Positions 34,377-45,503 of a stretch of DNA of 64,000 bases are shown piece by piece. The translations under genes and the position numbers were made by a program. The notes under the pieces were generated by a model. It did not search any database. It saw only the letters and a program-made list of their open reading frames with translations, and was not told the origin of the DNA. The DNA is taken from the NCBI GenBank assembly GCA_961205875.1, contig OY540810.1, positions 34,224,001 to 34,288,000 on the forward strand, read 5' to 3'. How positions within the stretch are numbered: the stretch's first letter is position 1; the number at the start of each line of letters is the position of its first letter. Source of the DNA: Sialis fuliginosa. Lineage: Eukaryota > Arthropoda > Insecta > Megaloptera > Sialidae.

Positions 34377-35544
34377 AGGTACTAGACTTGTGTGCATAGG
34401 CAATAGGCACGTACTGTCTAGCGAATACCAGTCGACTGATTTATAATTGATGGGGTTGCAATTAGAACTTAAACCGTACATTTATTTAATTTGATTTTGA
34501 TGTTAAAATTTTACGTACGTCTTCAAATAATTATTTGTGGTTATATATGTACATATTTGTGATTCAAACTTTTTATTTTGGATTAGGTTACTGTAATGTT
34601 AACTTCTTCGTTTTGGCAGCTGTTATAATGAATGAATGTAATCTATTAATTGATCTTTGTATTATTTTAGATGTGAAACTTCTATAAACTTTATTACGAA
34701 ATACTCGTATTTCTGAAACAAAGTTTTATTATTTTCCTTCTAACAAGACAACTTCACAGACTACCTCCCCCCCCTCGTCGCTTGGAAGTGAAAAACTTCG
34801 ATTTTTATAGATTTATGGGGTTTTGAGAGCTTAAGCTTAAGACTTGATTGCCGCTATTTATTTAATTATAATTAAATTTTAAAATTTACAGTTATCATTT
34901 AATTTTTTGTATTACTTATATAATTTTTATTTTCAGAGAATTAATATGTCAAATAAGATAAAAATGTATTTTTTCAATATTCGGCACCCCCCACCTCCCC
35001 AAAGGTGACCAGGTCTTAGGTTTTTAGCCGGAGTCTCAGGATTTGTATACTGTTTCTCTAGGCTCAGGGTTTCGGTTCCATTTATCTGGATTTTGTAATA
35101 ATGATGACGACAAAAAAAGTAGTCAAAAATAAAGCAGGGGGCGCAAAAGTGAATATTAGGATAATAAATTTCAATAAAAAATAAATAAAAAGGATAAAAA
35201 ATGGGTCTTCATTTACATGTCAGGGGTTACAATAACTAAAATTTGGCCCCCCTGCCTTCCCTCCTAAAAAATGCGGCCAATAATTCGTAAAAAAAAACTT
35301 TTGTTTGGTTGGTATAATACCAATGCAATGGTTTCATCAAATACCTACTGATCGTTTAAATAAAAAAAGATTCGGGTAGGAGAGGGGTTGGTTCGAGAAT
35401 TTTCACTTTACTTAAAAAAGTAGTATTTTCTCTATCATAAGTGCTATCTATGAACCAAGTGTTCGATAACTGTCGGTATATTTAAGACTTTATGAATGGA
35501 AAAAAATAATTCAATCATACTTATAATTTTTTTTGTTTGTTTCA
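34377..35544. other. AT-rich DNA with C-rich decayed transposon patches
   Basis: C-runs near 34765 and 34985 (CACCCCCCACCTCCCC) and the CCCCCCTGCC patch near 35249 look like decayed hAT-type ends similar to others in the window, but none can be paired. Confidence 0.35.
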
Positions 35545-35545
35545 G

Positions 35546-35559
35546 ATTTCAAGCACAAG
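35546..35559 (+). other. Candidate 14-nt microexon
   Basis: A T-rich tract (TTTTTTTTGTTTGTTTCAG, ending at 35545) is a near-ideal 3' splice site. Fourteen bases later CACAAG is followed by GTAAGG, a good 5' splice site. The insert ATTTCAAGCACAAG could be read ISST, FQAQ or (x)FKHK depending on phase. Joined to the phase-0 exon ending at 7808 it would read ISST plus a split codon, but that link is speculative. Chance pairs of splice sites occur, so confidence is low. Confidence 0.2.
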
Positions 35560-35561
35560 GT

Positions 35562-36628
35562 AAGGGATTAGAAATATGATGATTGCAGATTTGGTATGTT
35601 AACTTGGTTATCGCTAATGTAATAAAATATTATAATATAAATACAAGTCCTCGCTGAGATGAATATTTTACAAATAAAATTTAAATCGGTTTATATTTTA
35701 TAAGTTGTAAATGAACAAAAACTTTAGAAAATCACGCGCAATCGTCATGTAGAAAACACTTTACGTAATCACAATTTCATTTTGTTTCGAACAAGTTTTT
35801 TCGACCCTATCACCATACTTAAATAACTACTTAATTAATCTTACAAAAATGTTATAAAATTCATTATATGAAAATATGAATTTATGCACGTTCCCAGATG
35901 CATATTTTCTAGCTTTGCTAGTAGTTTGTGTGCATTACCTCGTAGAAAATATGCATTATCATGTATTACCCGACACTCAGACAGGATGGAATTGATATGT
36001 TTGTGTTATTTGTGTGAATTCTTCTTCATGATGGATTTGCACGTTCATAATTCGTGCAATTTACTGTAATGCGTTTGTTTTTCTCTCGTCAAATTAGTGT
36101 GATTTGAATTAAATTGCACACATTATGCTTGTTTTATGCATACATACATGAGTAATTTATTAGCAAGAAAATTGATCTGATTTCAAGCTTCTTTATGCGA
36201 AACATGATTTATTATTATTAACTTTTTATTTTTTTATTTTGTATAGCAGTTAGTCTTGTATATATTATAAACTATTGAAAACCAGGAATTGATAGTTTTT
36301 TATTTATTTTGATATAGATTTTAATAAATAATGAAAATAGCTGTACAATATTTCATTTGCCTTAAGTTTGATTATTTTTTGGGAAGTTTGTCGTTGTGGT
36401 TTTAAAAAAATGCATATCATGTATCGTAATTTAAAAAAAAACTAACAATAACTAAAGAAAAAGAAGATTTTTATGCTACTGTTCGTACAAAAAATATACA
36501 AAAACAAATATTATTATTATTATTATTAATTATTATTTTTTTCAAGAGTCTCCTGAAGTAGGTATTTAACATCTGAAAATATATTTAATGGCATTATAAA
36601 ATACAAAATACTCTAAAGTTCAAAATTA
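35562..36628. other. AT-rich DNA with an (ATT)n run at about 36507-36530
   Basis: A trinucleotide ATT tract is the only distinct feature. The frame at 35884-36069 is not recognisable. Confidence 0.45.
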
Positions 36629-36735
36629 TGGTATCATTAATTTTTTTAAATATTTTGAGATATCTTTGATTGGCTGCATCTCCGCGAAAAATGGTTGTAG
36701 AACAGTTTAAGAAAATTGTTTTTTTTAAATTTATA
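36629..36735. repeat. Solitary arm of the 21123-21315 element family
   Basis: GGCTGCATCTCCGCGAAAAA and GGTTGTAGAACAGTTTAAG match, in order, words of the palindromic element at 21123 (GACTGCATCTCC, CGCGAAAAATGGTCGTAGAA). The opposite arm and the CACTGACC tip are absent. Confidence 0.55.
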
Positions 36736-36739
36736 TCAA

Positions 36740-37740
36740 TTTTGAGAGGCTCAACGGGTCTTAAATTTTTTTTTTAAACTGACGAAACCAGTTTACATTT
36801 TTATCGAGCGATTTTTCGTCGATTTCAACATTTAAGCCAGTCTCGTAAAAAAATCTTAAAATGTCTAATGTCACAATCAATCTCGTGTGAAACCAAATTT
36901 TTGAAACTGAACACGAGCTTCCTGATACTAGTTTCATTATAAATCCAGTACTGAAATGGCGTACGTTGTTCTTCGTTCATATAATTATTTAATTGTAACT
37001 TTAGGAACATGCATATATATGCAACAACTAATTTCGCATATACGGGTACGTATGTTGAAATCTAATATAATTTACAATGTGGGAAACGCACTGTATATCA
37101 CAGTAGCGTATGTGGGAGATGAAAGTCAGAGTTCAGCATCCGTGAGATCTTGTAGCTGGGTGTTTGTGACCGCAGACAGCTCAAACAACAACAACTAGAG
37201 TGGGTAATACTGATTGAAGTCTAGCGTGTCTTCGCTCAATTTATCACAGAATAATTCATGGTTTGGTAACGGTTCATTTTTTATTTTCCGATTAAGTCCC
37301 CTTGGAAATGTTGACCTATATATATTTGGTTATATTATAGTGTTTATGTTCTGATAAATTGTTTATTAATTGGATGAGAATTATTTGGAAAATTTGGTAA
37401 TTTATGTTCAATCTCTATATTGTACCCTGCAAGGCAATGTAGCGTAAGTGACATTTTTCTATTTTTACAGGAGACACAAAAAACTTAATATGACCCCAAA
37501 AATGATATAATTTTATTAATTTTCTTTAATAATTTTATGTACTTTGATATTTTTGACTTAATCGTTATAGATAGAGGAATTGAAAAAAAATGATTATTAT
37601 TTATCAATAAAATGGTGCTTAAGAAAATTTATAGCCCCCATTTTCAGTGGTCACTGTTTACAGTACACTGTACCTTAAACACCTTTTCAATGTTTCATAT
37701 ATATATGTTCAAAATTGGACACGTAATAAAAATTATACAC
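36740..37740. other. AT-rich DNA with a richer patch at about 37090-37200
   Basis: The patch around CATCCGTGAGATCTTGTAGCT has balanced composition and lies in an 80-codon frame at 36956-37198 that ends in SSNNNN. It contains a weak donor-like CCGTGAGA. No product is recognisable. Confidence 0.3.
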
Positions 37741-38015
37741 CTAAACTTTACCTATCCATTAGTGAAAACCGGAATAAAATTCGTTCAGTAGTTATTAACA
37801 AAATTTGTATGCTGTAACATCATGGAAACATAACACGACTTGATAAAGATTTTTTTTAGTCTTTTGATGTTAAATCTTAGATTTTCATAAAATATTAATA
37901 GCCAAGATACTGCGCAGAAAATTATCTAACTATTGATGAAAACCGCATTGAAATCGGTTCAGTAATTCCCGAATCTATAAACCTCATACAAACGAACATT
38001 CATTTTTATATATAG
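37741..38015 (+). repeat. Dispersed-repeat 3' end with an internal direct duplication
   Basis: Two blocks of about 47 bp, at about 37751-37800 and 37926-37970, share GTGAAAACCG or GATGAAAACCG, then TTCGTTCAGTA or TCGGTTCAGTA. The segment closes with TCATACAAACGAACATTC and TTTATATATAGAGATA, a form I associate with common insect repeats. Class not assigned. Confidence 0.45.
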
Positions 38016-38019
38016 AGAT

Positions 38020-38800
38020 ACTTAGTACATTTTATCAATAAATATTGGTTTAAATGTATGTATGTATAATGTATGTACAATTAAAAATTAAGATTAATAT
38101 AATTTTCAATTTGTGTCAACTGGATTTATAAATTTCATTATTACTACAATATAATATAATATAAAAACGATTTAAATAAATTTATTCGACTGGTTTTTTT
38201 TTTGTATTTACAAACATTATAACTATAGAACATTAAAATTAATTTTACATAAATCATTGAATAATTAGATAAAAGATAAATGTCATCTTATCTTAATTTG
38301 TTTTTAATTTTTATTTCTTTTACTACATGTATCCGATTATATTATTGCATAATAAATTAATTTATATTTAGAAATTTATAAAGCTGGATAATAATTTTAG
38401 ATATATGAATGTTATATAAAAATTTAATTAGTGAATATAAAATTTTGAAATTCTACATCGGAAAGATGACTGTATTTTTGTAAAATTTGATATTCGAATA
38501 CATTGGTATAAAAAAAAAACAGTTTATTTTTGTTAGTAATTTTTATCTTTCAATTGAAATTGAACTATTCACTTCAATTATCAATTAAGCCTTTATAGTA
38601 AAAATACTTTAATCTTCAAAATGTACTTATCTGGTATTAATTAATATGTTACTAAAATTTTAAATACTGTAAAAACACACTCAAAGTGCTCTTGATGAAT
38701 AATGTTCTGTAACGTGTAACGAAACGTTAACATTTTTTTGTAACTATGTATATGCTTTAAAATTAAACTTTTTTATAACAGAAAAAAAAACTAATTAAAT
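38020..38800. other. Very AT-rich DNA with a hammerhead-like hairpin at 38691-38730
   Basis: At 38691-38730, CTTGATGAATAATGTTCTGT is followed by AACGTGTAACGAAACGTTAA, a variant of the hairpin motif found at 48181-48222. No long foldback arms surround it. The rest is AT-rich and non-coding. Confidence 0.4.
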
Positions 38801-38814
38801 GCATCATTTTATTT

Positions 38815-39269
38815 CAAGGTATATAAAGACAAGGTAGTCTCAACAATTCCTTGACTAATCAGCGTTGGCGCGGGAATTGACGTCATCTGGGGGATATATT
38901 CAAATGTCATAAATTTTTAATAGAATATTAATTACAAAAAATTCGACATTGAAAACTCATAAAAAAGCTGTCAAAGACAATTTGGTCAATTCGGGAAGCA
39001 TCATTTTTACTATTCTTAAGTTGGCAATACGTTATATGATTCTGACAGCACTTTATGATTTTGCTATGTCGAATTTGTACTTATTTGATTGTATGTGTTG
39101 TTAAAATATCAAAAAATACGAAAACAAGAATAAATAAAGGAATTTTTTGTAATTAATATTCTATTAAAAATTTATGACATTTGAATATATCCCCCAGGTG
39201 ACGTCAATTCCCGCGCCAACGCTGATTGGTCAAGGAATTGTTGAGACTACCTTGTCTTTATATACCTTG
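38815..39269. mobile_element. Young 455-bp element with 130-bp inverted arms and 9-bp duplication
   Basis: ATTTTATTT lies on both sides (38806-38814 and 39270-39278). Arms 38815-38944 and 39140-39269 both read CAAGGTATATAAAGACAAGG inward and differ at only about two positions over 130 bp, indicating recent insertion or strong arm homogenisation. The 195-bp centre is AT-rich and non-coding. Each arm holds TATATAAAG, a CCAAT box (intact only in the right arm), TTCCCGCGCCAA and TGACGTCA. A 9-bp duplication is typical of Mutator-like elements, but the family is unassigned. A diverged single arm lies at 57484-57580. Confidence 0.95.
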
Positions 39270-39671
39270 ATTTTATTTATCTTAAGAACTGTAATAAACT
39301 TATAGGTTATTAAATGTCGTAGTTAAAAATGCATTTATATATTTTACAAGTGTATTACTAAAGTTATTTTATGTTGTAGTAAATTCCTTATTAATAGAAC
39401 GGTTTTCTCCCAACACATTATAGTATGTTTAAACAAGGCATTAAATAAATTGGAATTATGGAGATTACATTTATTAGATTTTGGAACCGTTATAACTAAA
39501 TGATTATCGACTAATGGTGATTCTTATATCCTGTTTCTTTACTATGCACGTAAAAACTTGTTTAATTGTATGAAATAATTTGTAATTATCTTGTAGATTA
39601 TTGTAAACTATAAAGCCTCGATTACATTATGATAGTAAGTAGTAGAGTACGAAGGTAGAGTGCGTACTCTA

Positions 39672-40516
39672 CAGGGCCGTAACTACCACCGGGGCCTCCG
39701 AGTATAGGGGGGCCCCGAACAAGAAATGTACTTTTTTTTTACGAAATCAAATTTAAAAAAGTTTTGAGTTAAACTCATTTTGATTCAATACGGACAAATT
39801 TTTTCAAACACAAAAACCCAAAAAAAAAAACTATTTTCAATACATTTATAGAATTATCTTCAACGCCGTATACATAAAAATCTACAAAAAAAAGAATGTC
39901 CCTCTAGCATTTGTTGCCCACAAGATATTTTTTATATTTTAATGTGTTTTTTTAGCCGTTTTGATTTGGAACTTGTCACAATTACTTATTTATAATCTTA
40001 AGGAATATCTTTTCTCAAAATTTTATTAAAATCGCTTTACTATTGGTCGTTGTAAAACAAAGTACTTTACGTTCGTAATAAAATTATGAGATTTTTAAAA
40101 ATTTAGTTTTATAGGGAAATTCATAACAAATTTTAAAATGTTTTTTTTATTTTTGCAATCCGGCCAATAGAATTTATTTTAAAAAAAACGTGCACGAAAA
40201 ACCGTAAAAATGGTAGTTTTTTCAAAAAGGTACAAACAATTTCGATTATATGATTCCATTATAAATCGAATTTTATGCAGCTCGATATAAGAAATTATTG
40301 TTTGTTTTTTTTTCAAAAAAATTATTTACTGGTTTAATTGTCATTGTTTACAAAAAATATTAATAATTACAATTTGAAAGCATTCACATTTTCATTGAAA
40401 AACTTATTTTTTCGAAAATAGTCACATACTTCAAAAGTGTTTAAAAAAAATTTATAAGGGGGGCCCCCTCGATCACTTGCTGCCCCGGGGCCCCCGAGTC
40501 TCTAGTTACGGCCCTG
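39672..40516. mobile_element. hAT-type element (845 bp) nested in the Harbinger-like element
   Basis: GTACTCTA is perfectly duplicated at 39664-39671 and 40517-40524. The tips are CAGGGCCGTAACTACCACCG and, from the right, CAGGGCCGTAACTAGAGACT. G/C-rich subterminal patches (GGGGGGCCCCGAAC; GGGGGCCCCCTCG) flank an AT-rich core. No hAT transposase frame remains. The duplicated target is one of the host element's own subterminal words. Confidence 0.95.
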
Positions 40517-40718
40517 GTACTCTACCGTTACTAGACTAATGTAAACACTTTGGGATAGTAGAACAAAATACTAAAGATAGTAGTCGGTAGAGTTGAGAGG
40601 ATAGTATTGTGGTATAGTAGCTCTACCGGCGATTTCCCCCATCTTTACTATACTCTACCGGCACTCTACTAGTGTAAACATATTTGTTGTGGTAGAATAG
40701 AATAGTCGGACGAGTATT

Positions 40719-41054
40719 TTGATTGTTGTGAATATTTTTAATATTAATAGCAATGAAGTAGACAGAAGAAGAAACCATAAAACTAGTGGAGTTGTATTAT
40801 ACAAAAGGTATGAATGCATATGGGACATTACTATTAGTATTAACTACAAAAATAAACAAATTAGAGTAGGAGAATATGAAAATATAGTTGAAAATATAAC
40901 AAAAGAAGATTTTGATGTTACCGAACTTAAACAGAAAATTAAAAATTCACGGTGCACTTATCAAGAAACTTTAAAAATAAAAATAAATCTAAGAATCATA
41001 TTCTTTTCTGTCTTGAAGTTTCTTCTTCTAAAACTTTTTTTTCCAAGCTACTAG
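40719..41054 (+). pseudogene. MADF-domain remnant of a Harbinger accessory protein
   Basis: One frame from 40753 reads TEEETIKLVELYYTKGMNAYG, like the start of a MADF domain, after an in-frame stop. A different frame from about 40908 reads DVTELKQKIKNSRCTYQETL, like the end of that domain as found in MADF proteins of PIF/Harbinger elements. The halves are in different frames and contain stops, so the gene is dead. The 111-codon frame spanning the interval is a composite, not a functional protein. The intact protein would bind transposon ends and assist the transposase. Confidence 0.55.
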
Positions 41055-41163
41055 TTGTGTGTAAAAGGTTACTCTACTAGAAATGGTAGAGTAAAGTGGA
41101 ATGGAGAAAAAGTATGCTAATATACTATACTACTTACATACTATTCTAATGTAATCGAGGCTT

Positions 41164-42349
41164 CAACTATCATATTTTTAACGTATTAAGCAATATGTGA
41201 TTATTATTTTGCCATGTACACGTATATTGAAAAGGAAATATAAATTTAAACAATAGTTTTTTACGCAGAATTTGTGTGTGCATATTTCATGATTTGTTTG
41301 CGATGTTTATATTTTGTATTTAGTCATATAATTTTTTATCTTTATAATGTATATATTTTATTCTCTTTTCATTTTGTTTACATGTTCGAATAAACAATTA
41401 TTGAGAAATGTTTATTAATAATTGAATTATTTCGTTTTGATTAGAAATTGTGCATTGGGTTTAAAAAATAATAACAGTATGTATAAAGTATAAAAACGTA
41501 TTAAATAACATTGTGAGATTATTTTACGCGGTGATCTTGAATGTAGTTTTATTTTATATAATACTTCTGAAAACAAACCGCTTGTGGGTTTTTTTTTAAA
41601 TCCTTTTAACGTAAAATATTTTGAAGATAATACATTCAAAAATTTACGTTTCTGGTTGAATGAACGTTTTCAAAAACAGGTTTTCTTTCGAGACAAAAAT
41701 TAATAATAAATATATAATTTCACTCTTTTACGATTTGTTGTATTTGAATTATAGTGTTTACAAACCGATCGACAGACAGAAAGACCGACACACAGACAGC
41801 ATGGCAAAAATAGGCAAAGTCAAAATGGATGGTTCCATCAAAATCTGGAATCCGAAAAAACAAGCTTAATAATTATACTTACTCTACATACATGAGTATA
41901 AGAAAGTAAAAATTACAATTTCCTTAATGCAGATTTTACCGCATATGTACCTTATTCTGTACAGTTTGCATTAAATTGTGAAAAAAAATCATTTAATTTA
42001 AGGTCGATAAAATATAGTATGAGTCAATTTTATTCTAAATAGATACACTATTTATTTTTACCAAGGATAGCTCAAATAATTTTTACTAGGCTTAGGAATA
42101 AAATTTCCTTTGTAAGTAGTACTTAATCGGATTCCCCAAGCGTACCATAGATTTAAGAGTAAGTGTAGTTTTGGTTCTATAGAAAATGCCCCTTCAAGGA
42201 TAGTCTCTTTCATGGTACCTCTCCCCTATAACAAAAAATATACAAAATTCAAAATAAATCAAGAATGCGATAGAAACCACCTTAATAACACAGTCGTAGA
42301 CAATATTCTTTCTAATTGTAAGTGAAATTAATTCTCTGCAACAATACAG
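41164..42349. other. AT-rich DNA; GACAGACAG patch at about 41770-41800
   Basis: The patch GATCGACAGACAGAAAGACC then CACACAGACAGCATGG resembles the one at about 9612 and is probably a decayed repeat terminus. Frames at 41427-41639 and 41660-41869 are not recognisable. Confidence 0.4.
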
Positions 42350-42505
42350 CAGTCTAGTAGGCGTTGGATATGCGCTCGCGTTGCTAAGCAACCGGCGGCG
42401 AGCCACAGACGCGACGCGACGCCCGGCACCGTCACTCAACGACGCCAAATATTTCACAGAATGTGAGTGCAGAATTGCAGCGCCGTTTTTTCTTGTTCTA
42501 CAATT
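42350..42505. promoter_or_regulatory. CpG-rich promoter-like island with RFX-like palindrome
   Basis: CpG density is very high (TGCGCTCGCGTTGC, GACGCGACGCGACGCCCGG) within AT-rich DNA. GTTGCTAAGCAAC at 42380-42392 is a perfect palindrome of the RFX half-site GTTGCT. A donor-like GTGAGT follows CACAGAAT at about 42462 on the plus strand, and a T-rich tract with TTGCAG lies on the minus strand at about 42335. Frames of 60 and 111 codons on opposite strands overlap it and look like composition effects. Direction and gene are unknown. Confidence 0.4.
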
Positions 42506-44940
42506 CACTTTTTTATTTACGACATTCATTTTTTGCGTTGTTGGTCTGCACGTTTCTTTTTAATAATGTAGTTGGTTTATTAGATTAAAAAAAATATGCA
42601 GATGCAGTGTTTTAGATGGATGGATTCTGCTTATTTTGTTTTTTACTTGGAAGATGTGTCATTATGGAATTATATTATGTTATTAAATATAATTAAATAT
42701 ACATTAGACGTGAATAAAGAGGCGGTTAATCCACATTTTACCTCGCGTTTAGTTATTAGAAATACTTATTCATAATAAATCGACATATGTAGGTATAAGA
42801 AATTGAACTAAGTGTATGCTTAAAAATAAATTTTAAACTAATTGTAAATATACTATTTAATAAAAGTTTTAATGAGAACATTTTTATATATATGAAATAT
42901 ATGTGTTTATATTTATTATTATTTTATATATATATGTGTTATAAAAGTTCTGGAGTGCATTTATTTTATTTATGTATCATTCAACTGATATTAATTGTTC
43001 AGACGTCGATCGAAAGCTCTTGACCTGAATATGGAATATCAGGTATAAAAATTTCGAACAAGCGAACATAAGAAAAGTGAACACAAAGAAACAATTTGAA
43101 ATGTTGGTATTTTATTTATAAATATAGTTACAGTTAATTTACCGATATGCCATATTTATTAAATATTTAATTTTATGTCAATAATATGTACTGTTAGTAT
43201 TAATTAATTAATAAATTGTATAATCATATAAAATAAAAATAATTTATAAAAGAGAATTTGATGAGAAAAATTCTTACAATACGCTAACAAAAGATACGTA
43301 TTTATTAAAATATGTACAATTAGATTAGGTTAGGTGACATTCCAACATCCATTCGAACTATGCCAAATGAGCTAGCCAGTAATAATTTTTTAGTTCGTAA
43401 TAAATATAAAAATCGATAAATAACACTTTTTAATTATAAATCGATGAATTTAGAAATATAAATACAAGTAAACAAATATAGATCTTGTAGAACATTTTAC
43501 AATAAATATTATATTTACATAAAAGGGAAATGAAATGTTGATCATTTTTTTTAAATTTAATATGTCGACTATATGTATAGTAATCGACTATAGGTGGAAT
43601 TATTCGGTTTGGCTTTTGAACGGTTTATTTCACTACGATGTTTTAAAGCCTTCGCTCATATTTAATTCATATAATTTACTTACCGGAATAAAGTTCGCAC
43701 CTAAATTTATAATTAATTGAATAACTGGATACGAAAATTTCAAACACTGCTTTGAGTTTACTTTTATAGTTTGCTGAATTTTACGTCTCGTTTGTTATTA
43801 ATTTTTTCATTAATATTTATAAACTAATTTAAATTTTTTATATTGATTGTCGATATTAATTTCCGGGAGTCAATTTTAAAATATTTTGTTTGATTTTTAT
43901 TTTATACTTCCCATGGTCCTCAACGTAAATTTTTGAATATAAGTTAATAAAAATTTATTTCTTTTCTGTTGAGAAAATTTTTTCTTTCTTTTTAATATAG
44001 AATAACTTTCTTAGTCGAAAGGCCATAATTTTTTTATTTTATATACATGTGCCGCAGGTCTAATGGCATTAGATGGCTTTAAAATTTGATCGTATTGTAG
44101 ATTTTTATAACGAAAATTGATCTCGAATGTACTTTTTTTTTATTAAATCCTTTACCCGTCCCCTGAAGCTCCCCTCGTCTAGGTTATGATAAATGTAATT
44201 TTTTCTTTATTATAAAATAAAATAACTAATTAATTAAATTCTGAACAACACATCGAAATGTGAACATTTTTATGAATGTGTTGAAAAACATAAATGAGTT
44301 TACTAAATATCTGAAAACAAGACTACAAATTGAATTACTTCATACCGGACTTAAAACATATACAATATATATAAATAAAGGAGAGGACCCCCGGTTCCTG
44401 CCAATAAATGTTTCCCCTATCTTTAACACGTTGGTTCCTGTTTTCTAGGCGATTATTAATAAGTATATTAAATAAAGACCAATTTACTCACTTCCTGTTA
44501 CCCGTCCATATAACATTAGTTTTGTCGTGAACTCTCCCGTCGCTATTTCATGCAATGGAGGCCCATTTAAAGATTACAAAGAGGCGTAGAACGTAGATTT
44601 ATAAAATCATATTATACCTCAAAAGAAACCAAACTATTTTATTCCGATAATGAAAAAAAGTCATAGTTTTTTAGTTCTTTACTTATACTCTTTCATGAAG
44701 CATATATTTTTAAGTAAAATATAAGAGAAGGTATTTTTTTTCAATAATATTACTTACCTTACTTAATTTATCAAAAATAAAAATTGGCTAAAAGAATTGT
44801 TTTGACGTGAATAACGTCTAGTGTTTCAAGTCAGTCAGATACTGGGGGAGGGGGGTATTTTAGAAACTTAATGAAACGTTTTCAGGGTGATCTAAAATCA
44901 TTGAATAACTCAGAAACTTAAAAGTCCAATTGTAATGATT
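42506..44940. other. AT-rich DNA with decayed C-rich patches
   Basis: No gene is supported. Between about 44140 and 44590 several CCCGTCC and CTCCCGTCG patches hint at old transposon ends, unpaired. Frames at 43535-43720 and 44260-44448 are not recognisable. Confidence 0.4.
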
Positions 44941-44943
44941 TTA

Positions 44944-45005
44944 GTATCATTCTAACCGGCGCGGGCGTATTGGTCTGTACCCATTAAACACTGAGCTACC
45001 CGTGC
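44944..45005 (-). repeat. tRNA-like fragment, probable SINE head
   Basis: Read on the minus strand, GCACGGGTAGCTCAGTG contains a good pol III A box (TAGCTCAGTG) at tRNA position 8. A decayed B box, GGTTAGAATGA, follows at the correct tRNA distance (about position 49). The 5' GCACGGG has no pairing 3' acceptor strand, so it is not a functional tRNA. A tRNA-derived SINE head is the simplest reading, with the body extending toward 44880. Confidence 0.45.
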
Positions 45006-45006
45006 G

Positions 45007-45365
45007 GAAATGCGGTTCGGGCGGAGGGTAGATAAATGCGCAGCGAACATTTTGCGCGCTAGTGTAAATTTACAATCAGTAGTAGCTATCGCGCTGGTTT
45101 TAGTCTCAAGTTATAGATCTGGATTTAATCTACGAGGTGCAAGTACAAATCGAAACATTCAACAAGACTTAGTGATTGAAAAACTTCATTTAATAACATT
45201 ATAATGTTGGCTAAAACATGCGCAAAAGCCAGTATGAAATATAAAAGACGCACAGCATTGGAAAGAGTAGCTGAAATTGTCAGGAAGTACAAAGAACTTC
45301 AAAATACGAAAACCAGCGACTTGGTCAACGGCCAGTCAGACATAAGTCTCAGTTATATCTAACTC
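45007..45365 (+). other. GC-balanced block with unrecognised short open frames
   Basis: From 45010 to 45360 composition is markedly more balanced than around it. One frame runs 64 codons (45010-45204). A second, shifted one runs 52 codons from ATG at 45204 to a stop at 45360-45362 and contains KYKRRTALERVAEIVRKYKE, with charged, helix-like character and mixed codon use. I recognise neither. The shift in frame at 45204 could mark a broken transposon ORF or adjacent exon pieces. Confidence 0.25.
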
Positions 45366-45503
45366 CACTTCCGATAATAACGCGACCTTAAATTTTGAAC
45401 GTATTCACATCAATCCCTCGACTGTGCATCCCAACACAGTCACACCCATTTTTTTAATTCTGTCGAACTCTTATTATAAATTATTTACGTATAGTCACTA
45501 CAT

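Larger units (their letters stand above)
39613..41163 (+). mobile_element. Harbinger-like element with MADF remnant, interrupted by a hAT element
   Basis: The tips AAGCCTCGATTACATTA and TAATGTAATCGAGGCTT are exact inverted repeats, followed by GATAGTAAGTAGTAGAGTA and its counterpart. GGTAGAG/CTCTACC words recur many times inside as subterminal repeats. The flanks TAA and TCA are compatible with an aged TWA duplication. Excluding the nested hAT element (39672-40516 plus its duplication) it is about 700 bp. Its centre carries a decayed MADF-type reading frame, which points to PIF/Harbinger, whose second gene encodes a MADF/Myb-like DNA-binding protein. Confidence 0.75.

Noticed and set aside
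40719..41054. 111-codon plus-strand frame taken as an intact gene
   Set aside because: MADF-like similarity is split over different frames with stops, and it lies inside a decayed transposon, so it is annotated as a remnant only.
42194..42529. 111-codon minus-strand open frame over the CpG-rich island
   Set aside because: It exists because CpG-rich DNA has few stop codons; a plus-strand frame overlaps it, and no domain or splice support is visible.
43320..43336. Telomere-type TTAGG repeats
   Set aside because: Only two or three units occur here and near 12100 and 63515; no array.
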